Below are positions 34,995 to 44,039 of a stretch of DNA of 64,000 nt, piece after piece (the stretch's first letter is position 1; every line of letters starts with the position of its first letter). Location: NCBI RefSeq assembly GCF_000619905.2, contig NZ_CP012371.1, positions 62,001 to 126,000 on the forward strand. Direction: 5' to 3'. The position numbers and the translations under genes were made by a program. The notes beneath the pieces were generated by a model that saw only the letters and a program-made list of their open reading frames with translations, did not search any database and was not told the origin of the DNA. This DNA comes from Nitrosospira briensis C-128. Lineage in GTDB: Bacteria > Pseudomonadota > Gammaproteobacteria > Burkholderiales > Nitrosomonadaceae.

Positions 34995-35969
34995 ATGGAC
35001 GTTAACAGACGTAATCTTATGAAAGGTGCGCTGACGGGCGGGACGCTGTTGGCGTTGGGCATTCCTGCAGGCGCGTTTGCAACCCCCACGAGAAAGGTAG
35101 AAAGATTCGGCCTGCTGCTGGGAAACACCCCCGTGGATGCCGCGTTTGCCGCTGGTTTTCGCTCGGCCGCTCAATACTCTGCGAAGGGTAGTGGAGCGGT
35201 GGCGGCAGGTGCGAGAGACGGACACGGCTCACCGCAAGTGATAAAGCTAAAAGGTGGACTGCTCAGCGACTATGAGATAGCGGCACGGTTGCTGGAAAAA
35301 TCCCGCGGCACACGTTGGGTTGCCGTCATGGATGATGGCAGCGCAGCGGTTTTCACGGAACTGGTGCGGAATGCCGGCGCCAGGCTGCTCTTGCTGGGTT
35401 CGCATGTTTCTTCTGACCATGCCTCCACGCAGGGCATTTTCCCTGATATTCCCAGGCTTCGCCATGTATGGGCGGCGGCATCGCCTGCGCATAGCGCGGG
35501 GGGCATTCTTGCTTCCCAGCTCATTGGGAATCAGGGCAGTTTTTCCATAACAGAGAATTTTTTCTCCGCAGAGCATCCTGCTACGCAGGCGCAGATCGAT
35601 AGTGCAACGACAGACGGATTTGCCCCCGGTTTCCTGACCTATCGACTTGATGGACCGGATGAGATTCATCTTCATTGCTCCGGTCTTTCGCTCTCGAATG
35701 GCTGCGAATCGCTTGGCTGGAGTAGCGCAGGAAGATGGGCACCTGTTTCGCAGCAGGCCCCCCTGCGTGGAACCGTCATGGGGACCGGGCAGCCGCGATC
35801 CGCAGGCTGGGTGGAATCGGTAGGGTATGCGGTAATGGCTGCGGCGCTGGGTATGGGTGCGCTTCAGGAATCCTGCTCCAGTCGCGCGTTCGTGCATCGG
35901 TCAGTTGCGGGAAACAGAGGCGAACGGATTGATGTGGCGAAGTTTACGTCATTCGTAATCGATATTTAG
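34995..35969 (+). CDS. Exported protein of unknown function in flavocytochrome cassette
   Basis: 324 residues, unknown family. The N-terminus, NRRNLMKGALTGGTLLALG followed by IPAGAFA, resembles a Tat signal with the paired Arg. AAGGAGG lies nine bases before ATG. The mature protein has alternating alpha/beta text (VIKLKGGLLSDYEIAARLLE, RWVAVMDDGSAAVF, GARLLLLGSHV) with an Asp-Asp-Gly. It lies between cytochrome and flavoprotein, where eugenol hydroxylase clusters have azurin; it lacks a copper-site pattern. It may be a maturation or assembly factor, an inference from position only. Confidence 0.8.
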   Translation: MDVNRRNLMKGALTGGTLLALGIPAGAFATPTRKVERFGLLLGNTPVDAAFAAGFRSAAQYSAKGSGAVAAGARDGHGSPQVIKLKGGLLSDYEIAARLLEKSRGTRWVAVMDDGSAAVFTELVRNAGARLLLLGSHVSSDHASTQGIFPDIPRLRHVWAAASPAHSAGGILASQLIGNQGSFSITENFFSAEHPATQAQIDSATTDGFAPGFLTYRLDGPDEIHLHCSGLSLSNGCESLGWSSAGRWAPVSQQAPLRGTVMGTGQPRSAGWVESVGYAVMAAALGMGALQESCSSRAFVHRSVAGNRGERIDVAKFTSFVIDI

Positions 35970-35992
35970 CGTAGCACCGAGGAGAACAGGCT

Positions 35993-37537
35993 ATGGCCAG
36001 CAAATATATTGCACTGCCCAACGGTGTATCTGAAAATACTTTTGATGCCGCCATAAATGAGTTTCGCGCTGTTCTGGGCGAAGCTTCCGTACTCACCAGT
36101 GCGGCGCAACTCACGCCCTACATCAAGACCATGATGCCGGTGCCGGATGCGGAGCATGCGCCTTCTGCGGCGCTGCTGGCCACGACGGTGGAGCAGATCC
36201 AGAAGATTGTAGGCATCTGCAACCGGTATAAGGTGCCCGTATGGACTATTTCAACCGGGAAGAATCTCGGCTATGGTTCGGCGGCGCCAGCCGAGCGCGG
36301 CCAGGTCGTGCTGGATCTCAAGCGCATGAACCGTATTCTCGAAGTCGATAAGGATCTGGCTTATGCGCTGGTCGAGCCAGGCGTGACTTACAAGCAGCTC
36401 TACGACTACATTGCCGAACACAAGCTGGGTTTGTGGCTATCCTTTCCGGCTCCTTCCGCGATTGCGGGACCGGTCGGCAATACGCTGGACCGTGGTGTCG
36501 GGTATACGCCCTATGGCGAGCATTTCATGTATGCATGCGGGATGGAGGTGGTTCTCGCCAATGGCGAGGTGCTGCGTACGGGGATGGGCTCCATGCCGAA
36601 TTCCAATACCTGGCAGGTATTCAAGTGGGGTTACGGCCCCTACCTGGACGGTATCTTTACCCAGTCCAATTACGGCATTGTCACCAAGCTCGGCTTCTGG
36701 TTGATGCCGGCACCTCCGGCTTTCAAGCCGTTTGTCATTCAGTACCAGAATGAGGACGACATCGTGGAGATCGTAGAAACGATCCGCCCGCTGCGCATCA
36801 ATGGTGTGATACCCAACGCCGTGGTCATTGCCCACGCATTGTATGAAGCGCCGGTGAAGGCCCGTCGAAGCGACTATGTAAAAGGACCGGGTTCGATTCC
36901 GGATGAGGCAGTGCGCCAGATCACCAAGGATCACAATCTGGGGATATGGAACGTTTATGCCGCCCTCTACGGTACGCCGGAACAGATCGAGGTGAACTGG
37001 AAGATCGTGACGCAGGCTTTTGGCAAATCCGGCAAGGCAAAAATCCTGACGGAGGAGGAAGCTGCAGCCGACCCTGCATTTGTGTATCGGGCCAAGCTCA
37101 TGCGGGGAGAAATGACACTCCAGGAATTTTCCTTGTACAACTGGCGCGGGGGTGGTGGCTCCATGTGGTTTGCGCCGGTCTCCCAGGCTCGGGGAAGCGA
37201 GACGCTCAAACAGATGGCTTTGACCAAGCAGATTCTTGGCAAGCACGGATTGGACTATTCTGGGGAATTCATTGTCGGCATGCGAGACATGCATCATGTC
37301 GTCGATGTCTTGTACGATAAGACAAATCCGGAGCAGGTGAAGGCGGCATATCAGTGCTTTGATGAGCTGGTGACGACGTTTTCAGCGCAGGGATATGGAA
37401 TTTATCGCGTTAACACCGCGTTCATGGACAAGGTGGCTGATACTTACGGTCCCGTACAGCGCAACGTCAACAAGATTCTCAAAAAAGCCCTGGATCCTAA
37501 TGGCATCCTCGCGCCGGGGAAATCCGGCATCCGGTAA
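35993..37537 (+). CDS. p-Cresol methylhydroxylase-like FAD subunit (VAO family)
   Basis: 514 residues of the vanillyl-alcohol-oxidase / 4-cresol dehydrogenase family. The N-terminal FAD domain shows PVWTISTGKNLGYGSAAPA, VEPGVTYKQLYDYI and NTLDRGVGYTPYGEHFMYA. The C-terminal cap shows RGSETLKQMAL and the end NKILKKALDPNGILAPGKSGI is family-typical. It hydroxylates or dehydrogenates para-alkylphenols and passes electrons to cytochrome c. No signal peptide is visible; in the family the flavoprotein can be exported with its partner. Covalent FAD attachment cannot be judged here. Confidence 0.92.
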   Translation: MASKYIALPNGVSENTFDAAINEFRAVLGEASVLTSAAQLTPYIKTMMPVPDAEHAPSAALLATTVEQIQKIVGICNRYKVPVWTISTGKNLGYGSAAPAERGQVVLDLKRMNRILEVDKDLAYALVEPGVTYKQLYDYIAEHKLGLWLSFPAPSAIAGPVGNTLDRGVGYTPYGEHFMYACGMEVVLANGEVLRTGMGSMPNSNTWQVFKWGYGPYLDGIFTQSNYGIVTKLGFWLMPAPPAFKPFVIQYQNEDDIVEIVETIRPLRINGVIPNAVVIAHALYEAPVKARRSDYVKGPGSIPDEAVRQITKDHNLGIWNVYAALYGTPEQIEVNWKIVTQAFGKSGKAKILTEEEAAADPAFVYRAKLMRGEMTLQEFSLYNWRGGGGSMWFAPVSQARGSETLKQMALTKQILGKHGLDYSGEFIVGMRDMHHVVDVLYDKTNPEQVKAAYQCFDELVTTFSAQGYGIYRVNTAFMDKVADTYGPVQRNVNKILKKALDPNGILAPGKSGIR

Positions 37538-37655
37538 ATGCATGAGTGCCATGAGCCTTTGAGAATCAGGTAGTTCTCCATGTAACTGCGGGCGTGGACC
37601 TGATCAATCCCCTCACACTTCAGGCAGTCATGTAATACGGATAAGGAAGCATTAT

Positions 37656-37892
37656 CCCAAATCCGGCAGTTGACCGCTCATTTATCAACTAGCGCTATAA
37701 TCGAAGAGAATTTTGTACCCTGTGAGCTTCACCTTTTAGGTGAGCTCACTCACTACGGGGCGGATTAAACAGTTTTTGCGGCACAGCGCGGCGTTGCAAC
37801 TCCTTGGAATGGAATGACCATTCCGCGTCGTTGCGCCTTCCTCTGCGCCCTAAAAACCGCTCACTCCACCCCGTCCAACTGCCGGATTCAGG
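37656..37892 (+). mobile_element. Family A inverted-repeat element, copy 2
   Basis: 237 bases with inverted ends CCCAAATCCGGCAGTTG and the complement of CCTGAATCCGGCAGTTG. It is flanked by ATTAT and ATTAC, an imperfect 5-base target duplication. It has the internal hairpin CACCTTTTAGGTG and lacks the GC-rich insert of copy 1. Its right end lies 7 bases before the alcohol dehydrogenase ATG, so it supplies all sequence immediately upstream of that gene. Confidence 0.88.
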
Positions 37893-37899
37893 ATTACGG

Positions 37900-39030
37900 A
37901 TGAGAGAGATCAAGGCGGCGACAATTCGACGGAAGGGCGGCCCCTTCAAGGTGGAAACCTTGATGCTGGATGAGCCTCGTCCCGACGAGGTACTTATCAG
38001 AATAGTGGCAACCGGGATGTGCCACACTGATATGGTGGCACGCGACCAGTTGTATGACGTACCCATGCCCGTCGTGCTCGGGCATGAAGGCGCGGGCGTA
38101 GTGGAGAAAATCGGTACCAGCGTCAAAAAGGTGGCGCCGGGCGATCATGTCGTACTGACCTACATGTGGTGCGGCCACTGCAAGCCCTGCCTGCGCGGCG
38201 ACCTGACCTATTGCCAAAATTTTTACCCGCTGAACTTTGGCGGTGCGCGGGAAGACGGCACCACCTCCACCTATGAAGTGCATGCTCACGGTACGCATGA
38301 GCGCGGCGCGCCCGTTCACGACCATTTCTTCGGGCAATCGTCATTTGGCACTTTTTCCCTTGCGCATGAGCGTAACGTAGTAAAGGTGCCAGGTAATGCG
38401 CCGCTGGAATTGCTCGGCCCGCTCGGTTGCGGCATTCAAACCGGCGCGGGGGCGGTGATGAACTCACTGAAATTGAGCCCCGGCAGCAGTTTCGCGGCTT
38501 TTGGCGGTGGTGCGGTGGGGCTGAGCGCCATCATGGCGGCGCGCGTGGCGGGAGCCACCACCATTATCGCCGTTGACGTAGTGCCTTCGCGCCTGGCGCT
38601 GGCCATGGAACTTGGAGCGACCCATGCCGTAAATAGCCGCGAAACAGATCCTGTCGAGGCCGTACGCGAAATTACCGGGGGTGGGGCGGATTTTACGCTC
38701 GAGTCGAGCGGTCGACCGGCAGTGCTGCGCCAAGCCATTGATGCGCTGGCTACGCGAGGCACCTGTGGTATTGTGGGAGCGCCAGCGCTGGGCACCGAAG
38801 CCAGTTTCGATGTGAATGGCGTGATGACGACCGGCAAGCGCATCATCGGAATTATCGAGGGCGACAGCATCCCCGATCTTTTTATTCCCGCGCTTGTCGA
38901 GTTATACATGCAGGGGCGCTTCCCTTTCGACAAACTGGTGAAATTCTACACGCTGGACCAGATCAATCAGGCAGCCGAAGACAGCGAGAAGGGCATAACC
39001 ATCAAACCCATCATCCGTCTGGAATCCTGA
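37900..39030 (+). CDS. Zinc-dependent (aryl-)alcohol dehydrogenase
   Basis: 376 residues, medium-chain dehydrogenase. The ATG at 37900 fits the conserved N-terminus; an earlier in-frame ATG at 37804 lies inside the repeat element and is rejected. Catalytic zinc ligands are in GMCHTD (about residue 40), GHEGAGVVE (about 64) and CGIQTGAG; the structural zinc loop is CGHCKPCLRGDLTYC. The NAD(P) fold is FGGGAVGLSAI. It resembles XylB-type benzyl alcohol and class III-like enzymes. After the flavocytochrome cassette it could oxidise the resulting aromatic alcohol to aldehyde. Confidence 0.92.
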   Translation: MREIKAATIRRKGGPFKVETLMLDEPRPDEVLIRIVATGMCHTDMVARDQLYDVPMPVVLGHEGAGVVEKIGTSVKKVAPGDHVVLTYMWCGHCKPCLRGDLTYCQNFYPLNFGGAREDGTTSTYEVHAHGTHERGAPVHDHFFGQSSFGTFSLAHERNVVKVPGNAPLELLGPLGCGIQTGAGAVMNSLKLSPGSSFAAFGGGAVGLSAIMAARVAGATTIIAVDVVPSRLALAMELGATHAVNSRETDPVEAVREITGGGADFTLESSGRPAVLRQAIDALATRGTCGIVGAPALGTEASFDVNGVMTTGKRIIGIIEGDSIPDLFIPALVELYMQGRFPFDKLVKFYTLDQINQAAEDSEKGITIKPIIRLES

Positions 39031-39113
39031 ACTGTTGCGTCAACGGGCGCTGTTGGTATGAGATCAACGGTTCGCGACCATGGAAATGAAACGGCAGCAG
39101 CCGTTCAGCCTCC

Positions 39114-39146
39114 CGCCCAAACCCCGATTCAACTGGGGTTTGGGCG
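39114..39146. terminator. Shared hairpin between convergent genes
   Basis: Perfect 12-base stem CGCCCAAACCCC/GGGGTTTGGGCG with a 9-base loop, between the rightward alcohol dehydrogenase and the leftward PEP-CTERM gene. The T-tract is weak on both strands. Confidence 0.75.
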
Positions 39147-39156
39147 CTTGTCAAAC

Positions 39157-39753
39157 TCAAATTCTTCGGCTTCTTGCTGATGCCCAACCAACCAACATAA
39201 GCCCTGCAAGCATCATCGCGTAAGTGGCAGGCTCAGGAACCGGAAGCGCAAGAAGATTCACTCGAGCGACGGTGGACGGGTTGAATGCAAGACCCTCGAC
39301 ATTGATAAACAGCTCATTTCCAACGAACCGAACGTCCGATGGTTGCAAACCGAGAGTTGTCACGTTGTTATCGATCTTCGCACCGATGATGTCTGCGGCA
39401 GCAGCGCTATCGAAGCGGAATACATAGGTGTTTTCAAAAGCCGATGCAAATCTCGTGAAAGGGGCCGAGTTATGAAAATCCATCGTGATGTGATCGCTGG
39501 CGATATCGATCGCCACGTCAACGAGATTATGCGCAAACCCGGATTGAACCTCTGTAGCCGGGTTGAAGAGATCGGCCACATCAGGGTATTCGACACCCGA
39601 ACCGATCACCTTGGTGTTCGCGAAGGATGTGACGACGGGAGTGCTTGACGACGTGGCTTGGGCAAGCGTTTGAAGGCTGACCTCCGTACCATTTATTCCC
39701 GCATAAGTAGGCATGCTCAGCAGCAGCGCTGCTGTAAGAACAAGTTTCTTCAT
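39157..39753 (-). CDS. PEP-CTERM exported protein
   Basis: 198 residues. The signal peptide ends at TYAGI (about residue 19). The body is beta-rich without a motif that I recognise; it ends in a PEP-CTERM signal, VPEPATYAMMLAGLMLVGW, followed by the Arg cluster SRRI. Exosortase substrate. AGCGG lies ahead of ATG. It is convergent with the alcohol dehydrogenase across a shared hairpin. Confidence 0.88.
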   Translation of the reverse strand: MKKLVLTAALLLSMPTYAGINGTEVSLQTLAQATSSSTPVVTSFANTKVIGSGVEYPDVADLFNPATEVQSGFAHNLVDVAIDIASDHITMDFHNSAPFTRFASAFENTYVFRFDSAAAADIIGAKIDNNVTTLGLQPSDVRFVGNELFINVEGLAFNPSTVARVNLLALPVPEPATYAMMLAGLMLVGWASARSRRI

Positions 39754-40109
39754 CTATATCGCTCCGGTTAGTATTATTGACCATCAGAGTTTGCGAGATA
39801 AAACGATTCTGCTTGATGCTCGAGTTGGCAGGCTATATCAGTTGCAAGGGCGGCGTAAACTTCGCCAGCAGGAGAAGATGCTGGTGATTGGATTCTATAG
39901 CTGAATCCGCGCATTAGGTAATTTTTTTTCGAGTAAATTGGCAAAATTGGTCGTACCGGGGGCATATTGAAAATATCGCATGCCGGCGCGTATTCCGCTT
40001 TGCCAGCAATAGCGTCAAGTTTATGTTTTTATGATACAACTGAGCTGATAAAATCAGCACGAAGCAGAAGGACCTTCGCGCGCTTATGTATACATTTCTC
40101 GGGATACCA
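39754..40109. other. Gene-free interval
   Basis: About 355 bases between divergent genes. Several short frames overlap with no start context. It should hold the promoters of the PEP-CTERM protein and of the FMN reductase. Confidence 0.4.
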
Positions 40110-40676
40110 ATGAAACTAAAACTTCACACTATTATCTGCAGCACCCGACCGGGCCGTATCGGGCCATCCATCGCCAAGTGGTTTCATGAACTCGCCGTGC
40201 AGCACGGAAAGTTCGAAGCCGTGTTGGTCGATCTCGCCGAATTCAATTTACCGGTTTACGATGAGCCCGAGCATCCCATCCGCCAGAACTACCAACACGA
40301 ACATACAAAAAAATGGGCTGCGAGTGTGAATGCAGCCGATGCCTACGTTTTTGTGACGCCGGAATATAATTTTGGGCCGCCACCCTCTCTTTTGAATGCA
40401 CTGGATTATGTGTACAAGGAGTGGAATTACAAGCCTGCGGCGACTGTCAGCTATGGTGGAATCTCAGGTGGCATGCGGGCGGTGCAGATGGAAAAACTTA
40501 CCTTCACCACATTAAAAATGATGCCGATACTGGAAGCCGTCGTTGTTCAGAATGCTTCCGGTCATTTTGATGACAACGATAATTTTCTGCCGAGCGATAG
40601 TCATAAAACTTCGGGCGTATCATTGCTGAATGAACTGCATAAGTGGGCGGAGGCGCTGAAAACGATGAGGCAATGA
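40110..40676 (+). CDS. NAD(P)H-dependent FMN reductase family protein
   Basis: 188 residues from ATG 40110 (MKLKLHTIICSTRPGRIG), the normal family start. Flavodoxin-like fold: phosphate loop STRPGRIGPSIAKW, FMN contact TPEYNFGPPPSLLNALDY and YGGISGGMRAVQ. It belongs to the SsuE/ArsH/chromate-reductase group, which reduces flavins, quinones or metals with NAD(P)H in the cytoplasm. A hemerythrin gene follows 42 bases later and may be co-transcribed. Confidence 0.92.
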   Translation: MKLKLHTIICSTRPGRIGPSIAKWFHELAVQHGKFEAVLVDLAEFNLPVYDEPEHPIRQNYQHEHTKKWAASVNAADAYVFVTPEYNFGPPPSLLNALDYVYKEWNYKPAATVSYGGISGGMRAVQMEKLTFTTLKMMPILEAVVVQNASGHFDDNDNFLPSDSHKTSGVSLLNELHKWAEALKTMRQ

Positions 40677-40718
40677 ACTTTTTCCTCGAAAGATATTATG
40701 ATCAACTTCATTAGCTAA

Positions 40719-41120
40719 ATGCCACGAATTGGTGCTTTGCTCGTGTTGTCACGCGAGCATCATACATCGCTGGTAGTTGCGCGTGATGCGCGGCGGGCAG
40801 CGAATGAGAAAGACGCAGTTGCACTGGTCGGGGCAATTGCCCGTATTGAAGCTCACTGGAAGACCGTGATGGCTGCGCACTTTGATGAGGAGGAGCGATT
40901 GATTCGAATTGCGGAGGATACGCTTGAGGCGCAAGCGGTTGCACGTATTCTTGCCGAGCACGCCGAACTGAGGGCGCTTGCCAACGAACCTTGCCCACTT
41001 GAGCCAGCCATGCGGTTGCGCAGGTTTGCCGACCTTATCGTAACCCACGTACGCTTCGAGGAGCGCGTGTTTTTCCCCCAATTGCAGTCGCACCCTTGCA
41101 TTGCCAATGCTGATGCTTAG
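40719..41120 (+). CDS. Small hemerythrin-like protein
   Basis: 133 residues. Iron-ligand pattern in order: SREHHTSLVVARD, EAHWKTVMAAHFDEEERLI, LAEHAELRAL and VTHVRFEERVFFPQLQ. It is compact, without the basic tail of the hemerythrin at 26180. Likely a di-iron O2- or NO-binding protein. The ATG at 40719 lacks a strong RBS, which fits coupling to the preceding reductase gene. Confidence 0.85.
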   Translation: MPRIGALLVLSREHHTSLVVARDARRAANEKDAVALVGAIARIEAHWKTVMAAHFDEEERLIRIAEDTLEAQAVARILAEHAELRALANEPCPLEPAMRLRRFADLIVTHVRFEERVFFPQLQSHPCIANADA

Positions 41121-41164
41121 GTGGCTCCGGTCTATTCAACTTACCCCATAAGGAGGAGATTCGC

Positions 41165-41779
41165 ATGAGTTATCCTGATTTTTATGAACAGGCTCCGGTT
41201 GTTCGTACCCGCGATCCATTCGCCGAGATGTTGGGTGCGGCGCAAGACGGTATGCTTGAATATCATTACGCCGACGCGGTGCGTCTGGCTGGGCATTCCT
41301 GCCCTACCGTCGCGGGCGCGTTTCTGATGGGACGAGCGGCGCTGGCTACGCTCTTTCCGGATGAGCCTGCCGAGCGCGGCGCCATTGCCATACATATGCC
41401 AGCGCCAGAAAGCGAAGGCACCACCGGCGTGACCGCACAAGTGCTGACTTTGCTTACCGGGGCCGCCTCGGACAATGGTTTTCACGGTATCCAGGGGCGC
41501 TTCAGACGCAAGGGATTACTCAGCTTTGCTGAACGTAGAGAGGGTGAAGCCATCAACTTCAAACGGCTTGACACCGGAGCTGCCGTTACGGTAAGCCTGG
41601 ACGTTTCTCCTGTGCCGGGCGATCCTGCCCAGGGCGCGCGCATGGCTGCCATTCTGTATGGCAACGCAGACGATGCGCAGCGGGCCGCCTTTGCCAATGC
41701 CTGGCAAGATCGTGTGCGGCGGTTGCTGCTTGAGTTTGCCGACGATCCAAGAGTGATACGCATCACCCCTGTGCAATAG
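41165..41779 (+). CDS. FmdE-like protein
   Basis: 204 residues with GGAGG seven bases ahead of ATG. The segment GMLEYHYADAVRLAGHSCPT followed by VAGAFLMGRAAL resembles the FmdE (formylmethanofuran dehydrogenase subunit E) domain, including a metal-binding-type H-x-C-P motif. In bacteria these proteins have no fixed role; some are linked to molybdenum or metal enzymes. The C-terminal half, with AAILYGNADDAQRAAFANAW, is helical. It follows the hemerythrin gene by 44 bases, so the three genes from 40110 may form one unit. Confidence 0.7.
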   Translation: MSYPDFYEQAPVVRTRDPFAEMLGAAQDGMLEYHYADAVRLAGHSCPTVAGAFLMGRAALATLFPDEPAERGAIAIHMPAPESEGTTGVTAQVLTLLTGAASDNGFHGIQGRFRRKGLLSFAERREGEAINFKRLDTGAAVTVSLDVSPVPGDPAQGARMAAILYGNADDAQRAAFANAWQDRVRRLLLEFADDPRVIRITPVQ

Positions 41780-41838
41780 CGCAAGGTAAAAATCTGTATT
41801 TTCGAAGATACACGCGGTTTCCGGCGGGACAGCCGGTT

Positions 41839-43422
41839 TCAGTTCGTCAGCCCTGCGTTGACAGTGAAGTCGTTGTTGAATATCTTCCGCACCGCTGCGC
41901 TTTCGAGCAACGTCTCGCGGCTGGCGAGCCAATGGTCGACGGCGGTGTCCCCATACCAATTACGCACGCGATCAGGCGTAAGGAATGTATTATATTTCCC
42001 CCAGTGCAGGGTGAAGGGAATACCTGCCGCATCAAGGGCTTCCCAGACCTTGTTGTAGAATGCACGAGTTTCCGGGGTGCTCACCGCATCCATCTCCAGG
42101 ACTGCCGTGGTGTCGAAGCGGGTGAATCCGAGCAGGGCCCGTGTGCCTTTGACAAAACGGTGCGAGAGTATCAGCGGCAGGACGACGTTTGCGTCTTTGT
42201 ATATCCTGAAAGCGATTTCCATTGCCTCGATCGCCCGGGAGACGGGCATTCCGACACCGCAGCCGAGGGTCTTGCCCAAAGTCTTCTCGCCTCGGAAGAG
42301 ATCGCGGATGATCGCCTTTTTGAAATAAGGCGAAAACTCCGCTTCTACCTGGCTGTTGAGCAATGGCAGGGCCAGCTTGTTTAGCGGGCTGGGAATTTTC
42401 CCTACCAGCGCGCCCATAATGTCAAGCCCGGAGGCGCCCAGGCCGGGCTCGCCGGCATTCCATTCCGGCGGTGTGTAATTATCCGGATCATACGCCGATT
42501 CGTACATTACGAGAACGATGGCTTCGGCAGGGGGCGTGCCCTCGTTGGGGTTGAAGAATATTTCAAAATGGTAGGGTTTGTCTCTAGGCACAGCGTTGGC
42601 TACCGCCGGCAGGGGAATCAGAGTCGGGTCGCAGGCGGCGATCGCGGCTTTGAGCGTGGCGTCGTACGGATGCCGGAACCGGACGGCATTCAGAATGAAA
42701 AGCGCACGCGTCTCGATCATGATGCCGTGAATAATGCCGAAAGAGCCCAAGCTCACCAGCGCAGCGTTGAAAAGCGTATCGTCCTGTATGAAATCGGCGC
42801 CTATGCTCTGCGCAAAGTCAGGTTGCATCACAGGATATGACTTCCGCTCCAGATAGACATGTTTGTTCGGTCCGGTGATAAGGTGCAACCCAACGACCAT
42901 CTCCTGCATCGCGCCAAAGTTGTAGGCGCCACCATGGGTTCCCGTCGAGACCGCGCCGGCGACAGTCTGGCCGTTGTTTGAGCCGCAACCTTTGATCGAC
43001 AAGCCGCTGGCAAAGAGATATTCGTTCAGCGCGGCAACCGAGTTGCCGCATTCGACGAAGCGCAGTTTCGCGGCATCGCCCGCATACCCCGAATCGGTCA
43101 ACGCATGCGGGACCTCGAACGCCAGCCGCAACGCTGTGTTGTCGATCAGGCGGCCATTCGTCACGGCGACGGTGCTCAGCGACCACAAGCTGCCGTGCGC
43201 GCGCAGAGACTTGCCATCCCGAATGCAAGCCTGGATGATGCCCTGCAATTCCTTTGTCGCTTCGTTGTAAGTATCGAAGGGCGGTTTGTCGCCCCGGTCG
43301 ATGCGGAAGACGTATTCTCCCTCGAGCGTCTGCCTGAAAGAGTCATGCCGTCCGGTTTCCAGGATGGTGGGCCGGAAGAAGATTCGTCCATTCGAGTTGT
43401 TTTCGTGTCGTCCGTTGGGCAT
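41839..43422 (-). CDS. FAD-linked sugar-lactone oxidase-like protein (ALO family)
   Basis: 527 residues. It has a PCMH-type FAD-binding domain with GKSLRAHGSLWSLS, KGCGSNNGQTVAGAVSTGTH and ALVSLGSFGIIHGI, and a C-terminal ALO-type region with FTLHWGKYN, the HWxK signature of gulono- and arabinono-lactone oxidases. It would oxidise an aldonolactone or related alcohol and give electrons to O2 or a dehydrogenase acceptor. No signal peptide is visible. A family B repeat lies 24 bases upstream of its start and probably forms part of its promoter region. Confidence 0.88.
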   Translation of the reverse strand: MPNGRHENNSNGRIFFRPTILETGRHDSFRQTLEGEYVFRIDRGDKPPFDTYNEATKELQGIIQACIRDGKSLRAHGSLWSLSTVAVTNGRLIDNTALRLAFEVPHALTDSGYAGDAAKLRFVECGNSVAALNEYLFASGLSIKGCGSNNGQTVAGAVSTGTHGGAYNFGAMQEMVVGLHLITGPNKHVYLERKSYPVMQPDFAQSIGADFIQDDTLFNAALVSLGSFGIIHGIMIETRALFILNAVRFRHPYDATLKAAIAACDPTLIPLPAVANAVPRDKPYHFEIFFNPNEGTPPAEAIVLVMYESAYDPDNYTPPEWNAGEPGLGASGLDIMGALVGKIPSPLNKLALPLLNSQVEAEFSPYFKKAIIRDLFRGEKTLGKTLGCGVGMPVSRAIEAMEIAFRIYKDANVVLPLILSHRFVKGTRALLGFTRFDTTAVLEMDAVSTPETRAFYNKVWEALDAAGIPFTLHWGKYNTFLTPDRVRNWYGDTAVDHWLASRETLLESAAVRKIFNNDFTVNAGLTN

Positions 43423-43445
43423 GTTCTTGTTTCCTTATGGTCTGG

Positions 43446-43606
43446 CAGCCTGTCGGCCTTAAAGGAAATCGGCTGCAAAAGCATCTGGCTGGTGCATATT
43501 TCGTCGCTTTTTCGGCAAATAGAATAACTATTGGCCTTCAAAATCCTCAAAATCCGTCCTCACCCGGTCACTTTTTCGCTGCGATTCTTCAAGTCCGACA
43601 CTGCTG
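43446..43606 (-). mobile_element. Family B inverted-repeat element, copy 2
   Basis: Full-length match, in reverse, to 25837-25988, with one extra direct copy of AAAATCCTC-like text in the centre. The left end is CAGCCTGTCGGCCTTAAAG; the right end AAGTCCGACA is slightly eroded. It lies between the ALO-family gene and a Bor-like lipoprotein gene, both read leftward. Confidence 0.85.
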
Positions 43607-43617
43607 GCTGATACTTA

Positions 43618-44028
43618 TCAAGAAACGTTCCGTGTTCGTGATCTTTTTCGCGGCACAGGGAGCGTGCCCGGCCTTGTGGGTGGCGCTTTGCAGCGGAATC
43701 GCACCTCCGTCGGCATCCAGAGACCCAGGGTGACAACACCGGCAAGATCATGCGCCAGGGTACGGTAGATTACGACATCATTGATACCCTGACCGTGGCA
43801 TTCGGCGGCAAAAACCTGCGGATCGAGCATCAATCCCCAAAAATACGCGTGCATGGTCTTTTTTTGGTAAGCCGCAGTCTGACCTTCAGGCTTTATAGGG
43901 TCGGAATCCGGCACGCTGACCTGAAAACTGGCGCAACTGGACAGGAAAAGAAGACTCATGCAGGTAGTGGTGCACCAGGCGCGAAATTCCTTCCATGTGT
44001 TGGGTTTTCTCATGCTTGCGGTTCGCAT
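43618..44028 (-). CDS. Bor-like lipoprotein
   Basis: 136 residues from ATG 44028, set by AAGGAGAG seven bases upstream. The lipobox is FLSSC after a hydrophobic segment. The mature part (KKTMHAYFWGLMLDPQVFAA, VVIYRTLAHDLAGVVTLGLW and MPTEVRFRC) has the layout of the Bor/Iss lipoprotein family: Cys pair, a VV..T segment and a final 'TLG..P.E.R..C'. Bor proteins are often carried by prophages and alter serum resistance. The identification is by pattern and is moderate. It overlaps nothing and follows the next gene by 11 bases. Confidence 0.6.
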   Translation of the reverse strand: MRTASMRKPNTWKEFRAWCTTTCMSLLFLSSCASFQVSVPDSDPIKPEGQTAAYQKKTMHAYFWGLMLDPQVFAAECHGQGINDVVIYRTLAHDLAGVVTLGLWMPTEVRFRCKAPPTRPGTLPVPRKRSRTRNVS

Positions 44029-44039
44029 CACCGCTCTCC

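Noticed and set aside
36437-37297. 286-codon minus-strand frame inside the flavoprotein gene
   Set aside because: Antisense to a gene with a clear family match; the long open frame reflects codon bias.
37804-37899. Upstream start for the alcohol dehydrogenase giving 32 extra residues
   Set aside because: The added residues are encoded inside the inverted-repeat element and are absent from the family's normal N-terminus; ATG 37900 is preferred.
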